Shown: positions 17,169-25,421, numbered from the stretch's first letter. The stretch: 34,433 bases of DNA from Fibrobacter succinogenes (GCA_902768325.1 CACXKY010000026.1:1-34433), one strand, 5' to 3'. Program-made: numbers and translations. Notes: generated from the sequence alone by a model not told the origin.

Positions 17169-17313
17169 AGACGAGTCTGAACGACGAGTAAACGAATCAA
17201 AGTGAGTGCGAAATACGTTTCTGGTAGACTAGGACAAAGAGAACGTCAAGGTAAGCTACGAAACGAAAGATCGAAACGAACTAGGATAAGTGAATCGAAG
17301 GGACGAAGCGTAA

Positions 17314-17396
17314 GAATTGAAGGTAAGCGGAGCAAGGGAATCGAAGGTAAGCGGAGCAAGGGAATCGAAGGTAAGTGGAGCGAGGGAATCAAAGGG
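17314..17396. repeat. Tandem repeat of a 24-base purine-rich unit
   Basis: Copies 17314-17337, 17338-17361, 17362-17385 and a partial 17386-17396. The unit begins GAATCGAAGGTAAGCGGAGC and ends AAGG. Copies differ by 1-3 bases. Confidence 0.9.
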
Positions 17397-17879
17397 AACG
17401 AGGACTGAGTAAAGAGAGGAAACGATACAATAACGAGACTGTCGTACTTAGGTAAAAAGGCGATGGATGCGATTCTTAACCACCTAGGCTCTTGAGGACG
17501 CTGCCGCGATGTCGGTTCGCTAATCGGAGTAAATCCTTGTGAGAATACGCGATCTTGCTAGCGATGGTGTGTGTTGTCGGTTAGTAATGGTGCTTCTGCG
17601 ACGTCATGTGCGGTTCATCATGAAATCAGGACAAGCATGTTTTCGGATTCAGGACAACGCGATGGGCTTTCGCAGAGGATAGAAGTCGAGCGTCTGCAAT
17701 GGCGACGATGACGTAAAGGGAAAGATAGTCGGGTCAACAAAGGGCTTTGACGTGATGCAAGTGTGATTGTAGTTGTGCGGTGACGGTGCTTAGCGCTGAC
17801 AACGTGCTTAATAAGTGACTTCTTGACTACTGGGCATGACCTTGTCATGGAATGCAATCAAGCAGGGGAGTGGAGTTCG

Positions 17880-18749
17880 TTAGTTCGGGCTCCATTTCTT
17901 TTTTTGTCTATAAATCAAGATGATCAGCCAGGTTAGTCCGGCAATGAACATCAGGCTGCAGAGCGTCTGACCGCGGCTCATGCCAAAGAGGTCTACGCGG
18001 CCGAGGTGTGCGTCGGGCCTGCGGAAAAATTCGATAAAGAAACGGAACAGCCCGTAGCCCATCAGGTACAGGCACGGCATCTTGTCCCTGAGCAGCGGGA
18101 TGCGCCTCAGGTTGTACAGGAGTGCGAACAAAATAACGCCTTCGAAGCACATCTCGTACAGCTGGCTCGGGTGGTGCAGAATCGGATTCTCGATAGGACT
18201 GTCGTGCGCGAGCGGGAAGTACATGCCGATAGGGCTCGTGGTCGCTTCGCCAAAGAGTTCGCCGTTGATGAAATTGCCCCAGCGCCCCCAGGTATAGGCA
18301 AGCGGTGCGGCCAAGAAACTCAGGTTGAGCGTTTTCCACAAGTCCATCTTGTTGCGCTTGATGCCGATGATCGCGAAAATCGTTCCGAGGATCATGCCGC
18401 CGTGGTAGCTCATGCCGGCGATTCCCGCAAAGTGGTAACCCAGCGCGTCGTGGGTGAGCGGGAGGATGATTTCGGTCGGGTTCGCGAGGTAATAGCCAGG
18501 TTTGTAGAAGAATACGTAACCGAGGCGCGCCCCGATGAGGATGCCCGCGATGGCCCAGGTGAACAGGCTGTCGAAATTTTCCTTGGTGTAGCCGAGCTGT
18601 TCTTTCTTGTTGATCTTCCACATGGTGATGTAGGCCGTGAGGAAGGCGAAAATATACATGATGCCGTACCAACGGACCGGGAAGTTCCCGAGTTCAATGG
18701 CCGTTCCGTCAAAATAGGTCGGTATAAGGTTCCACCAAGAAAGATCCAT
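17880..18749 (-). CDS. lgt: Prolipoprotein diacylglyceryl transferase
   Basis: Transfers diacylglycerol from phosphatidylglycerol to the lipobox cysteine of prolipoproteins, in the inner membrane. 289 aa, usual length. Family signature GRWGNFINGELFGE is at residues 155-168, with the essential SYHGG region at 114-118 and HPSQLYE at 193-199. Hydrophobic stretches spread over the length agree with about seven membrane helices. The start lies 1 base after the stop of the transpeptidase gene, so it is the last gene of an orn-PBP-lgt transcript. The convergent island DNA starts immediately beyond its stop. Confidence 0.97.
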   Translation of the reverse strand: MDLSWWNLIPTYFDGTAIELGNFPVRWYGIMYIFAFLTAYITMWKINKKEQLGYTKENFDSLFTWAIAGILIGARLGYVFFYKPGYYLANPTEIILPLTHDALGYHFAGIAGMSYHGGMILGTIFAIIGIKRNKMDLWKTLNLSFLAAPLAYTWGRWGNFINGELFGEATTSPIGMYFPLAHDSPIENPILHHPSQLYEMCFEGVILFALLYNLRRIPLLRDKMPCLYLMGYGLFRFFIEFFRRPDAHLGRVDLFGMSRGQTLCSLMFIAGLTWLIILIYRQKKKWSPN

Positions 18750-18750
18750 G

Positions 18751-20121
18751 CTAGTTTCCTTTGTTCAAGTTCTGGTGTGCCCAATAATTTATAATCATTG
18801 CTGCCACTTGGCAGGCGGGTTGCGAGCGATAGCCCTGTAAATCGTGAACTTGTACGATAACGACGACGATAGCCTTGGAAGGGTCTTCCTTCGACTGCGC
18901 AAATCCCATGAACCATTCGTAACGGCCGTAGGGATCGTGTCCGTCGAGCGAGCCGGTCTTGCCGCCGATGGCGAGGGCGTTGTAGTTCTTGCGAGCCATG
19001 TTGCGCGTAGAGATGTGCTTCTTGGCGGTACCGTTCGTGATGGAGCGGATCATGGCTTCGCGGAGCCCGTAGTACGTATTCTCGCTGAACTTCCCGACGT
19101 CGAGCGCGATGCGGGACTTGGGGGCGAATTGCGGCAGGTTGTCGGACCAGGGAATCTCGAGGGGCTTCTTCATGAGGATGGAACGGACCTGTGCCGCGGC
19201 GAGGAGCGGGGTGAGCGTCGTCGCTTCGGTAAAACCGCAGCTGGCTTCGGCGAGTCCGTAACCGGAATCGGGCGGGTTGTAGCTGGAACGTCCGGGGATG
19301 CCTCCGGGGAAGTTCATGTTGTAACCGAGGTTGTGGGCCGCATCGCGCAGGCGCTTGGCACCGACGTTCATGCCGATAATGGCGAGTGGCGGGTTTGCGG
19401 ACTTCGCATAGGCGTCCTGCAGTTCGATGGTCGGGCCCGTGTAGTTCTCGGGCACGCGCAGCTGGTTCTTGTACAGCGTGTGGTGGGCGCCGCGATCGGG
19501 AATGGGGGAGTTGAGCGAATAGCGGTTCGATTCCATGGCGGCGGCAATCGTGATGGTCTTGGCAAGCGACGCGGCGGGGAAGGTGTTCCTGGTGATGTAA
19601 TCCGGTTCGTTCTGGACCTTGTAATCCTTCGTCTCGCCCCAGGCGAGAATCTCGTTGCTCTTGGGCTCGACGACCAGCACGGCGCTGTGCATCGGCTTGA
19701 AGCGGCGGAGCATGTTGTCGATTTTTTCGGCGAGGAACACGTCTTTTTGCGCCTGGATGTGCACGCTGTCGATGATTTCGGGTTCGGGGGCGTTCTCGGG
19801 AGCGATGGCCGCGACGACGGAAGCCTGCGTGTTGGCGATGTCTTCGGACCTGTCTGCGCCCCCGAGGGCGTTCTGCAGGCGTGCGGCGGAGTCGGCCTGG
19901 ACGGAGTCGATGGGCATTTCGCTTGTAGGTGCCGCGGAGGGCTGTTCGGCGGCCGTTTGATCGGCTGCTTGGCTTTCCGGCGCGTTTGCTGCGTCCTTTT
20001 TGCCGAAGATACACGATGCGATAAATACGCAGAGGATTATAAATACTCCCGCGGCAATGCAGCGGTTTCTCATTCTTTCTTTGTAGGGACGTCTATTTTG
20101 GGGGTCGTAGTAATACTTCAT
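18751..20121 (-). CDS. Penicillin-binding transpeptidase-domain protein
   Basis: 456 aa. One N-terminal membrane helix (about residues 21-38) and an Ala/Pro/Glu-rich linker (about 43-115) lead to a transpeptidase domain with all three active-site motifs: SLAK (Ser185, Lys188), SAN (241-243) and KTG (388-390). It acts in the periplasm on peptidoglycan cross-links. The region before the domain is too short for a glycosyltransferase or a classical PBP2/PBP3 dimerisation domain, so it is a reduced transpeptidase, or possibly a regulator. It lies between orn (4-base gap) and lgt (1-base gap) in one operon. Confidence 0.9.
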   Translation of the reverse strand: MKYYYDPQNRRPYKERMRNRCIAAGVFIILCVFIASCIFGKKDAANAPESQAADQTAAEQPSAAPTSEMPIDSVQADSAARLQNALGGADRSEDIANTQASVVAAIAPENAPEPEIIDSVHIQAQKDVFLAEKIDNMLRRFKPMHSAVLVVEPKSNEILAWGETKDYKVQNEPDYITRNTFPAASLAKTITIAAAMESNRYSLNSPIPDRGAHHTLYKNQLRVPENYTGPTIELQDAYAKSANPPLAIIGMNVGAKRLRDAAHNLGYNMNFPGGIPGRSSYNPPDSGYGLAEASCGFTEATTLTPLLAAAQVRSILMKKPLEIPWSDNLPQFAPKSRIALDVGKFSENTYYGLREAMIRSITNGTAKKHISTRNMARKNYNALAIGGKTGSLDGHDPYGRYEWFMGFAQSKEDPSKAIVVVIVQVHDLQGYRSQPACQVAAMIINYWAHQNLNKGN

Positions 20122-20125
20122 TCGG

Positions 20126-20671
20126 TTATTTAAAGATAGTCTTGCGGTAGTAGGCCAGTTCGGCTATGCTTTCGCGGATATCGTTCAGCGCCTCGTGGCG
20201 CTTTTCCTTCTGGAATTCCTCGAGTTTCGGGTACCAGCGGAACGTGAGTTCCTTGATAGAGCTTACGTCGACGTTCCTGTAGCAGAGCCATTCCGAAATG
20301 GCGGGCATATACTTGTAGAGGAATCGCCTGTCCTGCGTAATGGAGTTGCCGCAGAGGACGTTTTTCGATTTCTCGGTAAAGGGCTTGATAAAGTCTAGGG
20401 TCTCGTTCTCGGCGTCGGCGAGGGAGTACCTTGAACGCCTGCAGCGCTCGACGAGACCGCTTGCGGTATGGTGCCGGGTGTTCCATTCGTCCATGGCCTC
20501 GAATATGTTTTCGGGGTGGTGGATCGCTATGACGGGGCCCTCGGCGAGGATGTTCAGCTCCGGGTCCGTGACGATGGTCGCTATTTCCAGGATGACGTCC
20601 TTTTCGGGGTCGAGTCCGGACATTTCGAGATCCATCCAGACGAGATTGCGGGAACTTTTCTTCTTTGCCAT
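20126..20671 (-). CDS. orn: Oligoribonuclease
   Basis: A 3'-5' exonuclease that degrades 2-5 nt RNAs, including pGpG from cyclic-di-GMP breakdown, in the cytoplasm. 181 aa, normal length. DEDDh residues are Asp14 and Glu16 (VWMDLEMSGL), Asp114 (SITQDRRFL), His159 and Asp164 (HEALNDI). It is first in an operon with the transpeptidase and lgt genes. The ATG at 20669-20671 has no Shine-Dalgarno; a TAAATTTG box ends 8 bases upstream, so the message is probably leaderless or nearly so. Confidence 0.97.
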   Translation of the reverse strand: MAKKKSSRNLVWMDLEMSGLDPEKDVILEIATIVTDPELNILAEGPVIAIHHPENIFEAMDEWNTRHHTASGLVERCRRSRYSLADAENETLDFIKPFTEKSKNVLCGNSITQDRRFLYKYMPAISEWLCYRNVDVSSIKELTFRWYPKLEEFQKEKRHEALNDIRESIAELAYYRKTIFK

Positions 20672-20679
20672 ATCGAGTG

Positions 20680-20687
20680 CAAATTTA
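20680..20687 (-). promoter_or_regulatory. TAAATTTG -7 box 8 bases before orn start
   Basis: Minus strand TAAATTTG followed by CACTCGAT and ATG. The same 12-base word CTAAATTTGCAC also precedes argH. Confidence 0.5.
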
Positions 20688-20814
20688 GTTTTTGCGATTA
20701 TGGCTCAAAAAATGCGTTTTTTAGTTTTATGCGATTTGTCCGTCTTTTTGTGTTTTTTATCGCCAGAACAGCCCGATGAGAAATAAAACACTTTTATGTA
20801 AGAAAAAAATTTGC

Positions 20815-20822
20815 TATATTCG
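20815..20822 (+). promoter_or_regulatory. Predicted -7 box of fabF
   Basis: TATATTCG, preceded by an A/T run and TTTGC. It lies 32 bases before the ATG at 20855. Confidence 0.45.
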
Positions 20823-20854
20823 GCGCCGTTAATTTGTTAAACAGGAATCCAATC

Positions 20855-22084
20855 ATGGAAGAAGTAGTCATTACTGGTATGGGCTGTGTGTCGGCCCTTG
20901 GCAATTCCCCCGACCTCCTCTGGGACAGCCTCTTGCAGGGCAAGTCCGGAGTTGCGACGATCGACAGGTTTGATGTCTCGGCATTGCCCGTGAAGATTGC
21001 GGCTGCAGTCAAGGAATTTGACGGCTCTGAATATTTCAGTGCGCGTGACCAGTCCAGGTTCTCGAAATGCATCCAGTATGCCGTCTATTCCGCCTTCCAG
21101 GCCCTGAACAATGCGGGAATCGACCCGAAGGCCGAAGATCCGTCCCGTTCCGGCGTGATTATCGGTGCCGGTATCGGTGGCATGAACACCTATACCGACA
21201 ATGCGGTTACCTGGGGTACCCGTGGTCCGACCCGCGTCTCTCCGTTCTTCATCCCGATGTCCATTACGAACATGCCTGCGGGTGAAGTTTCCAACCGCAC
21301 CGGCTGGATGGGTCCCTGCTTCGCCGTGGTTTCTGCCTGCGCCACATCGAACCATTCTATCGCGGCCGCCTTTGACGCCATCCGCCTTGGCCGTGCCGAT
21401 ATCATGCTCGCCGGCGGTACCGACGAGACGGTGAACCCGCTCGCTCTTGCTGGCTTTACCAACATGCACGCCCTCTCCAAGCGTAACGATGACCCGGCCA
21501 CTGCTTCCCGCCCGTTCGACAAGGACCGTGACGGTTTCGTGATGGGCGAAGGTTCCGGCATCCTCGTGCTCGAAAGCCTCTCTCACGCCAAGAAGCGTGG
21601 TGCGAACATCCTTGCCCGCGTTGCTGCTGTCGGCATGAGCGCCGATGCCCACCACATGTCCGCCCCGCGTGAAGACGGTGAAGGCGTGCGTCTCGCCATC
21701 GAGATGGCCCTCCGCGACGCAGGCATCTCCCCGAAGGATGTGGGCTACGTGAATACCCACGGTACGTCGACTCCGCTCGGTGACGTTGCCGAATGCTCCG
21801 CCCTCGAGAAGGTGTTCGGTGCTTCCGATTCCCTGAAGATCAACTCCTCCAAGTGCATGATCGGCCACGCCCTCGGTGCCGCCGGTGCCCTTGAAGCCAT
21901 CATCACGGTGAAGTCGCTGCAGAACCAGATGATTCATGCTACGACGAACGTGTTCAACAAGGACGAACGCATCCACCTCGATGTTTGCGCCAACCAGAAC
22001 ACGAGCCACAACTTCAAGTACGCTCTGTCCGACGGCTTCGGCTTTGGTGGCCAGAACAGCGTGCTCCTCTTGGCCCGCGACTAA
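20855..22084 (+). CDS. fabF: Beta-ketoacyl-ACP synthase II
   Basis: Condenses malonyl-ACP with acyl-ACP during fatty acid elongation, in the cytoplasm. 409 aa from the ATG at 20855. That start is chosen over the upstream TTG at 20834 because CAGGA sits before it and the family start MEEVVITGMGCVSALG follows. Catalytic triad: Cys162 (SACATSNHS), His302 (NTHGTST), His338 (MIGHALGAAG). Not clustered with other fab genes here; its neighbours are a YfiM-like gene downstream and divergent orn. A 14-base tandem repeat begins at its stop codon. Confidence 0.97.
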   Translation: MEEVVITGMGCVSALGNSPDLLWDSLLQGKSGVATIDRFDVSALPVKIAAAVKEFDGSEYFSARDQSRFSKCIQYAVYSAFQALNNAGIDPKAEDPSRSGVIIGAGIGGMNTYTDNAVTWGTRGPTRVSPFFIPMSITNMPAGEVSNRTGWMGPCFAVVSACATSNHSIAAAFDAIRLGRADIMLAGGTDETVNPLALAGFTNMHALSKRNDDPATASRPFDKDRDGFVMGEGSGILVLESLSHAKKRGANILARVAAVGMSADAHHMSAPREDGEGVRLAIEMALRDAGISPKDVGYVNTHGTSTPLGDVAECSALEKVFGASDSLKINSSKCMIGHALGAAGALEAIITVKSLQNQMIHATTNVFNKDERIHLDVCANQNTSHNFKYALSDGFGFGGQNSVLLLARD

Positions 22085-22140
22085 TTGGTTATTAGTTATT
22101 GGTTATTAGTCATTGGTCATTAGTTATTGGTTAGTGGCTA
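22085..22140. repeat. Four tandem 14-base (2 x 7) repeats after fabF, locus 3
   Basis: Units 22085-22098, 22099-22112, 22113-22126 and 22127-22140, consensus TTGGTTATTAGTTA, that is heptads TTGGTTA and TTAGTTA. The array starts on the base after the fabF stop and ends 16 bases before a terminator stem. Confidence 0.93.
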
Positions 22141-22156
22141 TATGCAATCTTTAGTG

Positions 22157-22192
22157 AAAACCCTGCCTTCGGTGCGGGGTTTTCCTTTTTTT
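22157..22192 (+). terminator. Intrinsic terminator after fabF
   Basis: A 10-bp stem, AAAACCCTGC (22157-22166) / GCGGGGTTTT (22174-22183), one T-G pair, loop CTTCGGT, then CC and seven T. Confidence 0.92.
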
Positions 22193-22193
22193 C

Positions 22194-22201
22194 TATCTTT
22201 A
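22194..22201 (+). promoter_or_regulatory. TATCTTTA box 5 bases before the GTG at 22207
   Basis: Begins two bases after the fabF terminator T-tract. No ribosome site lies between it and either candidate start (GTG 22207 or ATG 22219). Confidence 0.45.
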
Positions 22202-22206
22202 CCGGC

Positions 22207-23142
22207 GTGAATTTCGCGATGAAAAAGATAATCGCCGTGATTGCGCTGGTTTGCCTTGTGCAGCCGTTGCTTGCCGCCCCGGGCGATCCGCTGACTTGGC
22301 GCGATTCGACGTGGGATTACCGCAGCGAAGACCCGGGCGATACGACCCGTGAACTCTCGGTAGCCAAGACCGTTGGCGTAGCATCTTCGGTGCTGATTGC
22401 CTATGGTGCCGCTTACTGGCTTGTATTCCATAAGGGCTGGTGGGACGAACAGGGGAACCATTTCCATTTCGAAAACGATTTTGACTACGCCTTGAACCTG
22501 GACAAGTTCGGGCATTTTGCGGCGGGTGTCATTCTGGGCGAAAGCTTTTACGAGGCGTACCACTGGGCTGGCGTTTCGGAGTTCCAGTCCTACCTGTACG
22601 CGGGCCTCTCGGCGATGGCGACGCACATTGCCATCGATGTGAAGGATGGCTTTTCTCCGGAATGGGGATTCAGCATCTTTGACGTGCTGTCCGGAACCTT
22701 GGGCGGTTTCTTGCCGATGGCGGAACGCTACATTCCCGTGTTCAAGTACGTAGATTTGAAATGGAGCTATTGGATCAATACGAAGGCGTATTACAGGCAG
22801 AGCGATACGGGCGTGTTTACCGACGATTATTGCAACCAGACTTTCTGGGCGTCGTTCAAGCCGTACCGCCTGTTGCCGGTGAGCGTCCGCGCCTACTACC
22901 CGAGCTGGCTTGCCTTTGCCGCGGGCCTCAGCATTGACGAAGGCGTGTTCATCAAGCATTACGAGGGAACCCCGCACCGCGAGGTCTACTTGGCGCTTGA
23001 CTACGACCTGGAAGCGTTCCGCCCGCAGAGCCGCCTGGCGAGAACATTTATCAAGTACCTGAACTATTTCAAGCTGCCGGCCCCGACCATCCAGGTGTAC
23101 CCGGAGTTCCACTGGTACTTGCTCTATCCGATAAAGTTCTAG
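22207..23142 (+). CDS. YfiM/DUF2279-like exported protein
   Basis: 311 aa with GTG start at 22207 (or 307 aa from ATG 22219). The N-terminus is a signal peptide (MKKIIAVIALVCLVQPLLA, cut near AAP). Family features of DUF2279: a hydrophobic segment followed by NLDKFGHFAAGVILGESF (about residues 98-115), then SAMATHIAIDVKDGFSPEWG and SIFDVLSGTLGGFLP. Conserved Asp, His and Lys residues lie near membrane segments. Biochemical role unknown. The C-terminal half has many aromatic residues and may be envelope-facing beta structure, ending in Phe. Upstream DNA suggests its own leaderless promoter. The SuhB-like gene follows after 12 bases. Confidence 0.75.
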   Translation: MNFAMKKIIAVIALVCLVQPLLAAPGDPLTWRDSTWDYRSEDPGDTTRELSVAKTVGVASSVLIAYGAAYWLVFHKGWWDEQGNHFHFENDFDYALNLDKFGHFAAGVILGESFYEAYHWAGVSEFQSYLYAGLSAMATHIAIDVKDGFSPEWGFSIFDVLSGTLGGFLPMAERYIPVFKYVDLKWSYWINTKAYYRQSDTGVFTDDYCNQTFWASFKPYRLLPVSVRAYYPSWLAFAAGLSIDEGVFIKHYEGTPHREVYLALDYDLEAFRPQSRLARTFIKYLNYFKLPAPTIQVYPEFHWYLLYPIKF

Positions 23143-23154
23143 GCTTTTTAGAAT

Positions 23155-23958
23155 ATGACTGAACTACAGCAATTTGTTTCTGTGGCCGAGTCGCTTGCCA
23201 AGAAGGCGGGCGACCTCTGCCTTGAGCTCCAGGGCAACCTGGGGGATGTCAAGTACAAGTCCGCAAAAGACGTGGTGACCATTGCCGATGTTTCGAGCGA
23301 AAGGCTTATCGTAGACGGGCTTCGCGAAGCCTTCCCGACGCACTCCATCCGTACCGAGGAAGCAGGCGTGGTGGAGGGGAGCGACCCGCGTTACCGCTGG
23401 ATTATCGACCCGGTAGACGGGACGGTAAACTTTAGCCGCGGGATTCCGCTGTGGGGCATTTCCATTGCGCTCCATTTCGAAGGCAAACCGATCGTGGCCG
23501 TAGTGAACTTGCCGAAGCTCGGCGAGATGTATACGGCGGTGAAGGGCGGGGGAGCCTTCATGAACGGACGGCCCATCCACGTAAGTAACGAATCGAACCC
23601 CATGCATGCCATCGTGAGCAACGGGGACTTTAACGTGGGGGAGGTCTCCAGGATAAATGCGCAGAATTCGCGGAATTTTGCCCGGGAATCCGAAACTTTC
23701 GAGCGTGTGAAGTGTCTGGGTTCTGCCGTAATCGAGGGCTGTTTTACCGCTTGCGGTCGCATTGACTGCTTTGTGATGACGATGAGCTACCCTTGGGATA
23801 TTGCCGCCATTGCGCTAATCGTCGAAGAGGCCGGAGGGCGGTCTACGGGAATCGATGGGAACCCCTTGCAGTTCGTCGATGCCGAACAGGCCTTGTTCAG
23901 TAACGGCCTTTTGCACGGTATTTTGTTAGATACGGTTGGCAATGTAATGGAAAAATAA
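23155..23958 (+). CDS. suhB: Inositol monophosphatase family protein (SuhB-like)
   Basis: A magnesium-dependent phosphatase of the inositol monophosphatase / CysQ superfamily; exact substrate uncertain. 267 aa. Metal-binding residues are visible: Glu68-Glu69 (TEEAG), Asp85, Val-Asp88 (IIDPVDGTVNF), and Trp214-Asp215 in SYPWDIAAIALIVEEAGG. It starts 12 bases after the YfiM-like gene with no clear ribosome site, so coupling with that gene or a weak start is likely. SuhB also serves rRNA antitermination in some bacteria; that role cannot be judged here. Confidence 0.88.
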   Translation: MTELQQFVSVAESLAKKAGDLCLELQGNLGDVKYKSAKDVVTIADVSSERLIVDGLREAFPTHSIRTEEAGVVEGSDPRYRWIIDPVDGTVNFSRGIPLWGISIALHFEGKPIVAVVNLPKLGEMYTAVKGGGAFMNGRPIHVSNESNPMHAIVSNGDFNVGEVSRINAQNSRNFARESETFERVKCLGSAVIEGCFTACGRIDCFVMTMSYPWDIAAIALIVEEAGGRSTGIDGNPLQFVDAEQALFSNGLLHGILLDTVGNVMEK

Positions 23959-23997
23959 GCTAGATTGTTGATAGAGATCACAGGAAAAGGAGATACT

Positions 23998-25421
23998 ATG
24001 AAGTCCATGAAGATATCGGCAGTCGTGCTTGGGTTGGCTGTCGCTGGCGTTTTTGCCCAGGAAGCGCTGCAGAACAGCCCGCAGCCCCCGCTGCTGCTGA
24101 AGCTGCTCCGGCTCAGGAAGCCGCCGCACCTGCCGCACCGGCCGATTCTGCCGCTGCTCAGCCTGCCGCAGCCCCTGCTGCTGAAGCTGCCCCGGCCCAG
24201 GAAGCCGCCGCACCTGCTGCCGCTACTGCTGACACTACCGCTGCTGCCGCTGTTGATTCCGCAGCCGCTCAGAGCGCCGAAGCCCAGCCCGTGGTTGCTC
24301 CGGTTGCCGAACCTCAGACTGTCGCTGCCGCTGTCCCGGCCCTCGCTGCCGAAGAAGAAAGCCCGACGTTCAAGGTTTCCGGTTCTGCCGATATTGAAGC
24401 CGATGTCTTGACCTATACCGAAGACAAGCGCTTTGCCCACACGTTCTCTTCTACGTTCGACTTGAACTTCGATGTCAAGTTCAATGACAACTGGTCTGCT
24501 TTTGTGGGTATCGAGGCCGATGGCCTTGAAGCCTATCCGGACTTCTACCTCAATGGTGCCTATGTCCAGTACAAGAACAGCCTTCTCGCTGTGAAGCTCG
24601 GTGACATGACCTACGCCGAAGGAGCCTTCCACTACTACCGCTATGATGACGCGACCTACTACGCCGCTGGTATGAAGGAACAGAGCATGCGCGGTGTTGA
24701 GCTCTCTATGTTCGGCATCCAGGCTGCAGTCGGTTTCTCCGCAAACGAAAATACGCTTTCGTTTGCCAACTATACCGGTGACCAGGATGTGTACGCCTTC
24801 TTCGCCCATTTGGCCTACGACCTCGAATTTGCCGGCCAGAAGATGCGCCCCTACGTGAACTACAAGGGTTATGACCTGGATACGCGTGATGGAAAGACCG
24901 TCAACAAGTTCCGCGCAGGTATGTTCATGGACCTCTCGTTCCTGAACCTCCTCGACATCCATGCCGGCTACGGCTTCTTTGACGATATCGTCACCAAGTC
25001 CGAACCGGTCGTGAGCCACACGTTCCTTATCGAACCGACCATCTCCAAGGGCATCTTCTCCCTCACGGGTTCCGTGTTCTACGCTCTCCTTGCCGAGAAT
25101 GTGGACCGTGCGACGGGCATCGACCTTCCGGAACGCTTCTATATCTATGCCGAACCGGCCATTCAGTTCCTCAACGAGTTGAAGGTGGGCGTCATGGGTG
25201 AATACCACACCAATAGCCTCGACGACGACAGGACTGAAAACGAGTTCGCTTACCTCGGCCCGAAGATCTACTTCACCCCGAGCAAGTTCATCACGATGCA
25301 GCTCTTCGGTGCTGTGATCCTCCCGCTTGGCGATGGCGACGGCAATGGCACCATCATCAACTTCACGCAGGACGACGACTTCCTGTTTGACATGGGTGCA
25401 GAACTTATCTTCAACTTCTAG
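23998..25421 (+). CDS. Outer-membrane beta-barrel (porin-like) protein, one-base frameshift near 24065
   Basis: ATG at 23998 behind AAAGGAG encodes a signal peptide (MKSMKISAVVLGLAVAGVFA). After FAQEA the frame is lost between 24065 and 24066. In the shifted frame (0 mod 3) an Ala/Pro/Glu/Gln-rich linker runs on (PAQEAAAPAA twice, 84 bases apart) to about 24360. It is followed by a barrel of alternating aromatic strands (FKVSGSADIEADVLTY to the end). The protein ends LIFNF, with the terminal Phe typical of outer-membrane barrels. One missing base in a GC-rich repeat restores the whole gene. It may be a sequencing slip, or slippage that switches the porin off. Substrate unknown; a channel is inferred from architecture. 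Confidence 0.8.
24114..24217. repeat. Duplicated linker segment in the porin-like gene
   Basis: A 20-base word (CAGGAAGCCGCCGCACCTGC) occurs at 24114-24133 and 24198-24217, exactly 28 codons apart, within GC-rich Ala/Pro coding DNA prone to slippage. Confidence 0.85.

Larger units (their letters stand above)
17016..17879. other. 864-base gene-free region with purine-rich repeats
   Basis: No credible gene on either strand. The first half (about 17080-17420) is strongly purine-rich on the plus strand and built of two tandem repeat sets. The second half has mixed composition with scattered short duplications (TGTCGGTT near 17512 and 17575, TCAGGACAA near 17625 and 17650) and some pairing potential (CTTAGGT near 17447 with ACCTAGG near 17484). 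It separates the island genes from convergent lgt. It could be a structured RNA, a decayed element or filler. Confidence 0.7.

Noticed and set aside
17082..17396. CRISPR array
   Set aside because: Repeats are directly adjacent without spacers, and no cas gene is present.
17202..17408. 68-codon Arg/Lys/Glu/Gly frame across the purine-rich repeats
   Set aside because: It is a by-product of purine-rich tandem repeats; the neighbouring 23-base repeat breaks frame and there is no ribosome site.
17450..17640. Possible group II intron or retroelement remnant (GTGCGGTTC near 17608)
   Set aside because: The complementary half of a domain V hairpin is not found in the 34 bases upstream, and there is no reverse transcriptase in the window.
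23787..25208. 473-codon Gly/Ser-rich minus-strand frame
   Set aside because: Antisense of the porin-like gene and its Ala/Pro linker; the Gly/Ser richness merely mirrors that linker.
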